Below, one piece after another: positions 41,282 to 51,478 of a stretch of DNA of 64,000 bases; the first letter of the stretch is position 1, and each line of letters opens with the position of its first letter. The notes under the pieces were generated by a model that saw only the letters and a program-made list of their open reading frames with translations, was not told where the DNA came from and did no database searches. The DNA is taken from the NCBI GenBank assembly GCA_935421135.1, contig OW285191.1:12713700-12777699 (forward strand). The letters are read 5' to 3'. This DNA comes from Bugulina stolonifera (Eukaryota; Bryozoa; Gymnolaemata; Cheilostomatida; Bugulidae). A program made the position numbers and the translations under genes.

Positions 41282-42682
41282 CTATAATTAAGTGAAAGAC
41301 ATTACACATGTATGTAAAAACTGGTATGATCTGATATGTCAGCCAATATTTATAATAGGCAAAAGAATTAGAAATCCATTTGCTATAATGATTACATTAG
41401 GCATAGTAAACAACAGTAGGCAAGTTTAGGCGCACATGATTGGATTAATGAGAATAATAGTAAACAATAGGCAAGTTAGGCAGGTTTTATATGCAGTAAT
41501 TGAGTATCAAGTCACTGCAGCTATATTGCAAGAGTCTGCATGCTATGCTGCAGTAAAATATTTGCACAGCAATATCTCCTTAGTGAAGCTGTGAAACAAA
41601 TGTTCAAATATAGATATTTGAGATTTAGTATGAAGCAGCTCATGACATCACTATACATATGACAAAGAGCTGACAGCTCACATATTAGACAGTAAATTAT
41701 ACGTATAATCATCATATCGAGTCAGGTTATTCAAATCACCAAGAGCTAACGAATATTTTTAAAATCCAATATCATTGAAAAAATTCAATGAATAACAATA
41801 GCTTAGTCAGGAAATCATTTCTGTCTATTGTTAAACTGGAATATATACAATGTACAAATACATTAGTAACAGCCATCATGCATTGTAAGAATTACATTCG
41901 CCAGCACGATAACAGGCTTACTATGAAATTATGCCTTGTTGGTTCATGTGTAACTGTGCTGTGTAACGACCAGAGTGGGCTCATAGGCCGCATCTTTCTT
42001 CATTTCCATTATGAGTAAACAGTTTATAATAATTTATTATAGTATTATGTTTTAATGAATGTGAGTTTGAGAACTATTTAATTAAAAAGTAAAATGAGTC
42101 TTAGGTTTGATTTGGTTCAAAAACCAAAGGGGTTTCACAATATAGTGCAAAGTTCATTTTGGGGTTGATTCAGAATTGCAAAGCAATAAAATGAAAAAGT
42201 CTCAAAGTATCATGTAAGAGAATCATAATGGGATAAATTTAGAGTTGGTCCAAATTGGACTAAGGTGGAGGTAGATATTTAAGGCTGGGGAAGGGCCATT
42301 CTACATGTACATTCTTTACACTCATCTAGCTGTAAAACTTAAAGGAGTGAAATCAATCAATAAGTATGAGCTTGTTTAATCTTAATAAAGATGCGTGGTA
42401 ACTTTTCAGTCTTCTCCTGCTTGGTATGGCTAAAAGACCACATCTAACTAGCTAAACTGCTATTGATAGATTTTGACAGGTTTCTTCTTTAAAACCTATA
42501 TTACTCTTCTCCAACCTTTACTGAAACCTATAAGAAATCTAGGAAATGTATTTAGAATTGAAAGCTTACTAGGATGTCTGATGTGATATTAAAATTTAAA
42601 TAGATCAAAACATTGCGCTTACTAGTACTGTGAATTTGTACTACCAAAAGAAAAGGTAAACAGAGCATTATAAGTGATGTAT
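41282..42682. other. Intronic AT-rich stretch, no gene recognised
   Basis: Only short frames (41521-41715, 41788-42018), none with splice or family support. Confidence 0.4.
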
Positions 42683-42874
42683 TGTAATGTTTTGCTGTGT
42701 AGTATAGCAAACAAGCAATGAATCAAGGCCATATGGGTCGTCTTGAGTAGTCATTGGACTACTAGTACCTGTTAATGTTTCATGTAATGAGAATACCTAG
42801 CACCACTCATAGGTTCTTCATTTTGGACAAGGGGTTGTTTAGGGCGACATCACAACCCCCCAAACACCATCACA
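42683..42874 (+). mobile_element. Deleted solo LTR family 1 (192 bp)
   Basis: TGTAATG...CCATCACA ends are retained. The body has only the U5-side block (gggtcgtcttgagtagt, tcttcattttggacaagg). Most of the LTR is deleted. It lies 65 bp upstream of the Ser/Thr-rich exon. Confidence 0.65.
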
Positions 42875-42934
42875 ATGAATAGATTTAGCAATCACCCATC
42901 TAATCTCATTACTAACATACTACGTAACTAATAC

Positions 42935-44815
42935 TTTAGATGTCCTAACCACCAGCACCGTAGCATCAACCAGCACAGTAGCATCAACCAGCACAGTAGC
43001 ATCAACCAGCACAGATACATCAACCAGCACAGTAGCATCAACCAGCACAGATGCATCAACCAGCACAGTAGCATCAACCGGCACAGTAGCATCAACCAGC
43101 ATAGTAGCATCAACTAGCAGAGTACCATCAACCATCACAGTAGCATCAACCAGTACAGATGCATCAACCAGCACAAATGCATCAACCAGCACAGTACTAT
43201 CAACCAGCACAGATGCATCAACCAGCACAGATGCATCAACCAACACAGATGCATCAACCAGCACAGATGCATCAACCAGCACAGTAGCATCAACCAGCAC
43301 AGTACTATCCACCAGCACAGATGCATCAGCCAGCACAGATGCATCAACCAGCACAGATGCATCAACCAGCACAGATGCATCAACCAGTGCAGTACTATCA
43401 ACCAGCACAGATGCACCAACCAGCACAGATGCATCAACCAGCACAGTAGCATCGACCAGCGCAGTACTATCAACCAGCACAGATGCACCAACCAGCACAG
43501 ATGCATCAACCAGCACAGTAGCATCGACCAGCGCAGTACTATCAACCAGCACAGATGCACCAACCAGCACAGATGCATCAACCAGCACAGTACCATCAAC
43601 CAGCGCAGTACTATCAACCAGCACAGATGCATCAACCAGCACAGATGCATCAACCAGCACAGATGCATCAACCAGCACAGATGCATCAACCAGTGCAGTA
43701 CTATCAACCAGCACAGATGCATCAACCAGCGCAGTACTATCAACCAGCACAGATGCATCAACCAGCACAGTACCATCAACCAGCGCAGTACTATCAACCA
43801 GCACAGATGCATCAACCAGCACAGATGCATCAACCAGCGCAGTACTATCAACCAGCACAGATGCATCAACCAGCACAGATGCATCAACCAGTGCAGTACT
43901 ATCAACCAGCACAGATGCATCAACCAGCGCAGTACTATCAACCAGCACAGATGCATCAACCAGCACAGATGCATCAACCAGCACAGATGCACCAACCAGC
44001 ACAGATGCATCAACCAGCACAGTACCATCAACCAGCGCAGTACTATCAACCAGCACAGATGCATCAACCAGCACAGATGCATCAACCAGCGCAGTACTAT
44101 CAACCAGCACAGATGCATCAACCAGCACAGATGCATCAACCAGCACAGATGCATCAACCAGCACAGATGCATTAACCAGCACAGATGCATCAACCAGCAC
44201 AGATGCATCAACCAGCACAGATGCATCAACCAGCACAGATGCATTAACCAGCACAGATGCATCAACCAGCACAGATGCATCAACCAGTGCAGTACTATCA
44301 ACCAGTGCAGTACTATCAACCAGCACAGATGCATCAACCAGCACAGATGCATCAACCGGCACAGATGCATCAACCAGCGCAGTACTATCAACCAGCACAG
44401 TAGCATCAACCAGCGCAGTACTATCAACCAGCACAGATGCATCAACCAGCACAGATGCATCAACCGGCACAGTAGCATCAACCAGCACAGATGCATCAAC
44501 CGGCACAGTAGCATCAACCAGCACAGATGCATCAACCAGCACAGATGCATCAACCAGCACAGATGCATCAACCAGCACAGTAGCATCAACCAGCGCAGTA
44601 CTATCAACCAGCACAGATGCATCAACCAGCGCAGTACTATCAACCAGCACAGGTGCATCAACCAGCGCAGTACTATCAACCAGCGCAGTACTATCAACCA
44701 GCGCAGTACTATCAACCAGCGCAGTACTATCAACCAGCGCAGTACTAACAACCAGCACAGATGCATCAACTAGCACAGATGCATCAACCAGCACAGTAGC
44801 ATCAACCAGCATAAC
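42935..44815. repeat. 18-bp minisatellite, about 104 units
   Basis: Unit caaccagcacagatgcat with two common variants: ...acagtagcat and ...gcgcagtactat. All changes are substitutions and there are no length changes, so phase is kept throughout. Variants are grouped in blocks, suggesting unequal crossover. Copy number is likely to vary between individuals. Confidence 0.95.
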
Positions 44816-44820
44816 AGCAG
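42940..44820 (+). CDS. Host exon: mucin-like Ser/Thr-rich repeat domain (626 codons)
   Basis: Acceptor ctaatactttag and donor gtaata flank exactly 2 + 626 codons + 1 nt (phase 1-1). The whole exon is an 18-bp minisatellite read as six-residue repeats of the types STSTDA, STSTVA and STSAVL after a short VLTT lead. This frame has no stop anywhere. The plus frame beginning MHQPAQ contains repeated TAG codons. A protein this rich in Ser/Thr would be heavily O-glycosylated, extended and extracellular. The phases match the EGF-like exon upstream (…ECQ|) and the Thr-rich exon at 54950. The minus strand is also open (VLVDAS...), so open frame alone is not proof; the splice sites and shared phase are the stronger argument. 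Confidence 0.6.
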
Positions 44821-44978
44821 GTAATAATATTATTTTAGTAGGCCCAGTGGTTGAAGCGAAAAAATTAGGTGGATACCCACCCTTGCAATCTTACAGATTA
44901 GTATTGCATAGCTATCCACTTAATCTTCTAGTAGCCAAGAAATTAGTGAATTACTACATTAAAAAAAATTATGCTTTA

Positions 44979-45050
44979 ATCGGATTTGAACCCATGACCC
45001 TAAGAATGATAGTCACACACTCTACCACTACACTATTAGATTCACAGTGA
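44979..45050 (-). other. tRNA-like sequence (SINE head or pseudogene)
   Basis: A-box-like tagtgtagtggtagagtg and B-box gggttcaaatcc on the minus strand. The anticodon and acceptor stems do not pair properly. Confidence 0.4.
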
Positions 45051-45551
45051 CTGCATGAGAGAGAAAAGCTGGCTTATACTGCCAGGTACCAGTGCTGGCC
45101 AACTCCCTGTAAAAAAGGCCCAGATGTTTGGGGAAAAACTAGCTACAGCGAAACTTGCTTAATTCAAACTCCAAGGGACCACCATAATTGGTTTGAATTA
45201 TGTGTTCACTTCATATTGTATAACGATTTGGATGCCTACTTGACAATTAATACTATGTAACCATGTACATTGTAGTAGCACATAAACCTGCACGTATGCA
45301 TTAATTTTCATTTGCTTCAACTGCAAATACAATGGAGGAAAGACAGAAACATAATATGCATCAATTTTTATTGCACTCAAAACTACAATACTGCAGATGG
45401 GCAAGCCAACAAGTTCTGCATCATATGTACAAGACAACAGTATTGTAATGCAATAACAGCATTAGGAGAATGTTACTGTTTGCTATCTTGATTCCAACTA
45501 ATATACTGGTATCATGATGACTCATAACACACACAGCTGTAGGTAGCTTAA

Positions 45552-47760
45552 AGTGATCATGCAGCCTAGGGGTGTTTTATATCGTTTTAAAGGAAACATC
45601 GAGCCCCAGGCAGCTATTTTGAGTGTTTTTTAGGCCAATTTAGTGATAAAGAAGCATAGAAGCAGAAGCTGAGGATTATTTGGAGGACTATTGCATGTTG
45701 TCCTCTCGTGCATTTTGGTGTCAGATAACTCCCAATATTTCACAACTGAAATCCACCATTACTTTGCACTTGATGGGTTGTTGACTTTTGACCACAAGGT
45801 CAACCACTAATGAGAATAAAATGTGATCAATAACTAAATAACATTGCCACAAGTATTGAGTGATTCAAGCCAAATCTTCCTGTGACTATTCTGGCTACAG
45901 ATGATTCGAGTAAATAACAATATTAGCATTTACTTCAGTGTGGCAGCACATAAATTATCCCTTCACAATAGAAGGGGCATTTGCCAACACCTATGCGGGT
46001 AATAAATATGAAAAAAATGGCATGCAGCCATCAGGATGTTTAGTAGAAACACACATGGGCTAGTGAAAAAACACTATATTTATGTATGCATATCAAGAAG
46101 CCAGTCTCTACAAAAGTTGCACTCCATAAACCAAATAGCAGTTGGAAAAATTGTCCTGATAGTAGAGCATAGCATTTGTTATATCTCAACTATTTTGAAC
46201 ATCTCTGTATGCATATCAAGAAGCCAGTCTCTACAAAAGTTGCACTCCATAAACCAAATAGCAGTTGGAAAAATTGTCCTGATAGTAGAGCATAGCATTT
46301 GTTATTTAGATTGCATAGGCCTGTAAATAAAAGGGCAGCTTTTCACTTTCATTTGGCATATTATAATGACATAAATAGTACTACTGGTAAGTTTGAATAC
46401 TATTGCAGAAGTGAAAAATTCAGGTGTTACACCACAACATATGATCCTAGGAAACACTTTCTTCCTTCTGCCTATGTTTTAGGAACGGAGAATATTATTA
46501 TCCTCTGTAACCAAAATTATACTGATAGTGATCAAGTAGCATGATGATGGCACATGTTCACTAATACAGTCACGATAGAAGAAATACAATCTGAGTTCTT
46601 TCTTATAACATTCTCTGTGGCTACAGGCATAGCATACAGACTAGCTAGCTAACCTATAGTGTACCTGCAGCGACAGCAGATTTGGTCATCACATAAAATA
46701 ACAATACTTCTAATGTTTATTCAATGGTGTCCAACTTATAAACAAGCACCAACAAAATGGTTTAGTGGTCAGTGATGATCTTGTTCTTCTTCCATACAGT
46801 GGGCTCATAATACATGTAATGTACATGTAGTGAGTTACTGGTAATAAAAATTTCTTTTGTGTACATATTTGCCCCCAAACCAGAGATTGTGAATGTACCC
46901 TGTCAGTATGTTCATGCACATGTATTATAAAAATCATGTACTACATGCATACACATAAAAATGTATTATACATGCACTACATGAGTGTATAGCTCATGTC
47001 TGTACCCCATAAGTAAGATGCACATGTATGTACATGTATAAAACATTATGATTTTTATACATCTGTAAAGCTGATATATGTAATTTATTATAAATAACTA
47101 TAGTAACTATAATAAGTAATGCACATACATGTACATTGCATAACACGCCCATTCAGTTATACACGCATGTGCTAATAGCAGATGTCTTCAACAGATCCCT
47201 TCTTGGGCTGGCAGTGATATGCTAGTGGCTCATTGATTAGCCAGTGTGGTTGGGAGGAGGCTACCTATAGAATGCCTAGTGTAGGACCACTTCAGTAGAA
47301 ATTCTTATTTTCAATAATGCATGACACATCCTAAGTGATCAGAACAGTACCTTAACCACTAACTTGTTTTTGTTGCAATATAGAAAATGAACCAATCCAT
47401 GTACATGTAGGTGGCTGCTAGGCTGTTGAGTGTAGAATAATTAGCAATCCACTCAGTATACCAGCTCTTGTTATCATTGTGGTCAGGGCAGAGCAGCCTT
47501 ATGACATTGATCATATTATTGCATTCTTGTGGTTTGTGTTCTTAGTACAACTTATTTTTAAACAAAAGTAGAGAGATGACAACTTTACATGCACAGCCAA
47601 AAAACAATTTTTGTGGAAGATAACTCTGAATTACAGAGCCATTTTACTATTAAATCTAGTGATAAATGGCTCCATTGAAAAGATAACTCTTAGAAATCAG
47701 TTGATTCGCCTTGAAAAATGGAGCGAACGATATAAAACACCCCTAGGCTGCATGATCACT
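45552..47760. mobile_element. TTAA-flanked DNA transposon (2,209 bp) with perfect 35-bp TIRs
   Basis: Left end AGTGATCATGCAGCCTAGGG... and right end its exact reverse complement over 35 bp. TTAA duplicates flank it (45548-45551, 47761-47764), as in piggyBac-type elements. No transposase is recognised. Contains an internal near-identical tandem duplication of about 98 bp (46085-46183 and 46208-46305) and a 46299-46544 open frame of unknown nature. Confidence 0.85.
46085..46305. repeat. Tandem duplication (about 98 bp x 2, period 123)
   Basis: tatgcatatcaagaagccag...catagcatttgttat occurs twice, almost identical, 123 bp apart. Young event inside the TTAA element. Confidence 0.8.
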
Positions 47761-48007
47761 TTAAAAATAGTTCAATGATTCTAATTATAAACGACACTAT
47801 GTAAAAGGTCAACAGTGTAAACAAGTTAGTTAGGTTTCTCTGCTTGCAGAGAAATTGTTATTGGTTGGTGGTGTTAATTGCATTATCAGCTTACAACCAA
47901 TCAGAACAGCTGGGAGGAGTTAGCTATGGAACAGTCAACAGGGGAAACCAGTCAGTTAGGGTTCTCTGATTGAGGTGAAATTGCTATTGGTTGGTACAAG
48001 TTGTAGA

Positions 48008-48078
48008 AAATGCCTCGAAATAAAAAGTCTTTTACCAAAAATTAGGTAAAAGACTTTTCATTTCAAGGCATTTTTTAA
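48008..48078. repeat. Hairpin palindrome (about 30-bp arms)
   Basis: aatgcctcgaaataaaaagt on the left arm pairs with the right arm acttttcatttcaaggcatt, both continuing through ttttacc/ggtaaaa, with a loop of about 8 bases. Two or three mismatches. Confidence 0.8.
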
Positions 48079-48088
48079 AACTTTGAAA

Positions 48089-48319
48089 TCAGTAGAGCAA
48101 GGTACAATTACGTATATCAATATTTCCTGTTTGTAAAAGTATTGCGTCAAAGTACATGATCTTGAATAAGCTGCGATGGAGAGTTCTTTCCATACCAATT
48201 TCTTTATCGAGGCCAGTATGTTGGCAATGTGGAATGTCTTTTTTGAAAATATTTATTTTGATGCACTCAGGATTGAGTTTTATTACTAGCGAATGTTGGA
48301 GGATGGGCCAAAAAGGCAT
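48089..48319 (-). CDS. Unassigned open frame, possible terminal exon
   Basis: A 76-aa minus-strand frame with protein-like, Cys-containing sequence (LNPECIKINIFKKDIPHCQH, ERTLHRSLFKIMYFDAILLQ). It lies between a hairpin and a TTAA element. No family, start or splice site can be supported, so it may be chance. Confidence 0.25.
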   Translation of the reverse strand: MPFWPILQHSLVIKLNPECIKINIFKKDIPHCQHTGLDKEIGMERTLHRSLFKIMYFDAILLQTGNIDIRNCTLLY

Positions 48320-48689
48320 ATAAAAATATGATACTGTATAATATACATGTATATATTATATTATACACTAGTATTATTATGTACATATTAGTGATATACA
48401 TGTATATTGTACATTGCAACAAAAAATGCCTAGAAAACATAAAATAGACAGTATAGACATACATGTAGAACACACCTGAAATATACAAAATTTATGTGCA
48501 GTATTTTACGTAATCTGTAGCAATCAATAATAGTGACATCAGTGTCATCACTCCTTACTTTCCAAATTTAGGGTAGGTAAAACAACAGTTACTATTAAAA
48601 TCTTGAAACTCTCTTTACTTTTTAGTAGTAAAATCACAATATCAGCTCTTATACCAACAAAATAACCATGAGGTGTTTCGACATGCCAG

Positions 48690-49337
48690 ACATATCCAGT
48701 CTCCCATAAGCCACACACACAATGACTATTCAATACTTACCTGCAATTGCATGCTTCCCTTTGCATTGATATGCCTGGTTTGTCTGTTGTCATTATTGTT
48801 AGCCAATCATGTAAGTCTTTTAGCCCATTGGGAAATATGTCTGACGTGCCAGAATATGCTGTTTTTCGTATATTATGTGTTTTGCATGATTATAAGCTAT
48901 TTTGTAATGACCGACCCTCTTTAGGTCGGACCTCAGCCTTTTGCCGCCACATTTTTACGTAATACTCATGATACTCTATCGGGTTTTTTACCGGAAGTTG
49001 ATTTAGTATATAAGTAAGTTCATTTTGTTATGCTAGTCAGTTGTTAAACAGGATCTAATAAAGTCACATCTTTCAGCTCAACTCTACAGAGTCTTCTCTC
49101 TGAGAGAGATAGTTCCAGCCATGGTCCCTAGAACTCATCCCCTGTTAAGACACACTCTTTCTCATACTCCTTCATGAGTACCAGCACAGGGCCTATGACC
49201 CAGACACAGGATTAAGCAGCTACATAACTGTTCAGTCTTTATGTAATGCTGGAAGCATAGCTTGATCGGCCACTCTCAAGTGCTTCCCGCACTCGTGTCA
49301 TAATCGGCATTAATGTGTCTTAGCAGAAAACATTACA
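48690..49337 (+). mobile_element. Solo LTR, family 3
   Basis: Ends gaaaacattaca followed by ATAT (49338-49341). Contains the promoter TATA (tttagtatataagt near 49003), an AATAAA (tctaataaagtca near 49057) and the 'ggtcggacctcagccttttgcc' block. The left end is approximate. Confidence 0.6.
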
Positions 49338-49411
49338 ATATTCTAGTGGCTATAGGTGTACCCTCACTTTAATTGCTAGTTATACCTTTACAGTCACTGT
49401 GAACCTGATAG

Positions 49412-50166
49412 TAGGCCTGCAATAATTCACAAAATACTATTTCGATTTTTTCCGACTCTGCCAATAAACCTTTTTGATTTTTTCAATTCGATACTTCATT
49501 GTGCAAAATTAACAGAAAAAACACTAGTGAGGTGAATCAGACCAATAACAGTATCTCACAATTTTACTGAAATAATGTAACTATGTAGTACAACAATATA
49601 GGCAAGTGTGTTACTGAAACCCCAAGCAAGCAGTGAATGAAGACAATGAGCACAACTATCAATGTTACTATTATTTGAATCATTTACCCTGACATCAATT
49701 GCATCGCAGTAGTGTTTCGCAACAGCATTTTAGAACACTGTCAGTTGTAGTAATTGAGTTGATGATTCCAGTTTTAGAATCACCACAAAGAGTAGAATGA
49801 GTAGATTCCAGAAGCATACCCTTCTATTTGCGTGGAATATCAAATACAAATTGTATGTTTGGGGCATTTATATAATTACAGACTTAGATTAGTAATACAT
49901 CTTAGTACATGTATTTTATAGCTATCCTCTTATAGCCAACAAAATTACTGGGAAAAAAGTTGTGCTTCACTGAGATTCGAACCCATGACCACGTTTGTAA
50001 AGCGAGCGCTCTGCTACCATGCTAATGCTATGGTGATAACTTGGGATTCCCAAGACTAAGTATATATTTAACAAGAATCGAAAATTGAGAGTAATGAATA
50101 TCGATATCGAAAATGCTGCAAATTAATCGTATCAAGAATCGTTAACGATTCATCGTTGCAGGCCTA
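49412..50166. mobile_element. hAT-like element (755 bp), TAGGCCTGCAA ends
   Basis: TAGGCCTGCAA...TTGCAGGCCTA with perfect 8-bp duplication CCTGATAG (49404-49411, 50167-50174). The interior has tcgat-rich arms and no transposase. The tRNA-like head at 49966-50034 lies inside it. Confidence 0.88.
49966..50034 (-). other. tRNA-like sequence inside the hAT element
   Basis: Minus strand: A-box-like tagcatggtagcagagcg, possible TAC anticodon, B-box gggttcgaatc. Stems imperfect. Probably a SINE head inserted in, or captured by, the hAT element. Confidence 0.4.
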
Positions 50167-50628
50167 CCTGATAGTGTAAAGGTGAAGTGTTTGATTATCA
50201 CTCATAATAACTTGGGTCAAAATTTCACCAAAGCATGATTTTTTCACTTTAGTAATTCACTATTTTTCTTGCTACTATACTATAGGTTTTAGCGGATAGC
50301 TAGCTATGCAAGAAAAATCTGTAAGATTGCATGCGCAGTGTACCCAACTCACTTGTTTCGCTTGGAACACTGGTTGAAATGCAATAGGACACTGGCTAAA
50401 ATGCAATCGTCCAATCTGGAAAAGCATAGCTAACAATATGTTAAAACGTGGGTGACTCAGACAAGCCCAAATACTGTGAAACATGACAGACAGTACAATT
50501 AGCAGCACTTACTACAGACACAATATATTAGACAATTAATGAAGAATACCATGAATTAATTATCGGTAGTATTGTTCAATTTGAAAGATTTCTTAGCTTT
50601 GCTATTGCTGAATTGAAACAGAGTTATA

Positions 50629-51478
50629 TTGCAATGGACGACCCCAGTTGGTCTGCTAGCTGACGACCCCTAAGGCGCGAGCCTTTTACTTTGTTATATA
50701 TTAGTCTGACACTATAGTCGTCTTTGTTATACACTGAATAGTGTGATGGAACAGCCAGCCAACCCCATACCCAGGCCAACTTATGCAGAAATCATTAAGA
50801 GGGCCCTGATACCTAAACGGGCGTTGTCCCTCCTGGATGGCTCTAAAAAGGCTCTAGTGGCTAGCCTTCCTTGGTTAGCCAAATAGTGACAATGACACTT
50901 GTCGATATTATCCATTCATGCATTATTATCTTATCTTGTACAATTATTATACGTGCATGATTATGCTCTATTATAATCAACCACTTATCGTGTGCTCTAT
51001 TATTGTTATCCACCAACCAGATTATTGTAACTACACGTCTTGGTTTTTCCCACATATTATAAGCAATTATCTTCTCTTATCTAATTGTACTAAACCGAGT
51101 TTTTTACCATGTACTTTTTAAGGCCTATATTTTGGAATAGGCTCATATTTATATACTTTCCATTTCAGACCATTGTAAGCACCTTGTGTGCCAAGGCCGA
51201 CTTTTTTGTGGCCGACATCGGGCGGAACCATCCATCTTGTTGCATCAGTTCCAGACCCAATGCCTTATCGGCTGGTCGATACTTTATCGGCCTCTTTTTG
51301 CCGGAAGTATATTTAGTATATAAGGTAGCACATTTTCTATATGAAATCAGTTGTTGATTGCGCTCTAATAAAGCAACATCTCCTAACTCAAACCTAGAGG
51401 CTTACTCTTGTAGGCGGGTAACTCCACCGGCGGATCCATAGATCCATACGGTTCGAGTTCATCCCCATCCTCATTTAA
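50629..51478 (+). mobile_element. LTR family 2, left part (split by TTAA element)
   Basis: From about 51130 it matches the LTR at 15004-16206 (gggcggaaccatcca, TATA near 51315, aataaagcaacatctcc). It stops at tcatttaa. The right part resumes at 54145. The first about 500 bp differ from the other copies and include a small ORF at 50746. Confidence 0.65.
50746..50886 (+). CDS. Small ORF (46 aa) in the 5' part of the split LTR region
   Basis: ATG 50746 to TAG 50884. The peptide begins MEQPANPIPRPTYAEIIKRA and ends ALVASLPWLAK. Codon composition is GC-richer than its surroundings and protein-like. It could be a short leader peptide or the start of a lost gag-type gene. Not recognised. Confidence 0.3.
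   Translation: MEQPANPIPRPTYAEIIKRALIPKRALSLLDGSKKALVASLPWLAK

Noticed and set aside
43555..44175. Plus-strand MHQPAQ/YYQPAQ repeat ORF
   Set aside because: Interrupted by TAG codons in the acagtagcat units on both sides. Not in the phase of the flanking splice sites.
42920..44812. 630-aa minus-strand ORF (VLVDAS... repeats) and 544-aa minus ORF (CWLMHL... repeats)
   Set aside because: Both are the 18-bp minisatellite read backwards. The unit lacks stops in these frames, there are no splice sites or flanking coding sequence on that strand, and the plus Ser/Thr frame has both.
46299..46544. 81-aa ORF in the TTAA element
   Set aside because: No transposase motif or splice evidence. It starts at the end of a tandem duplication.
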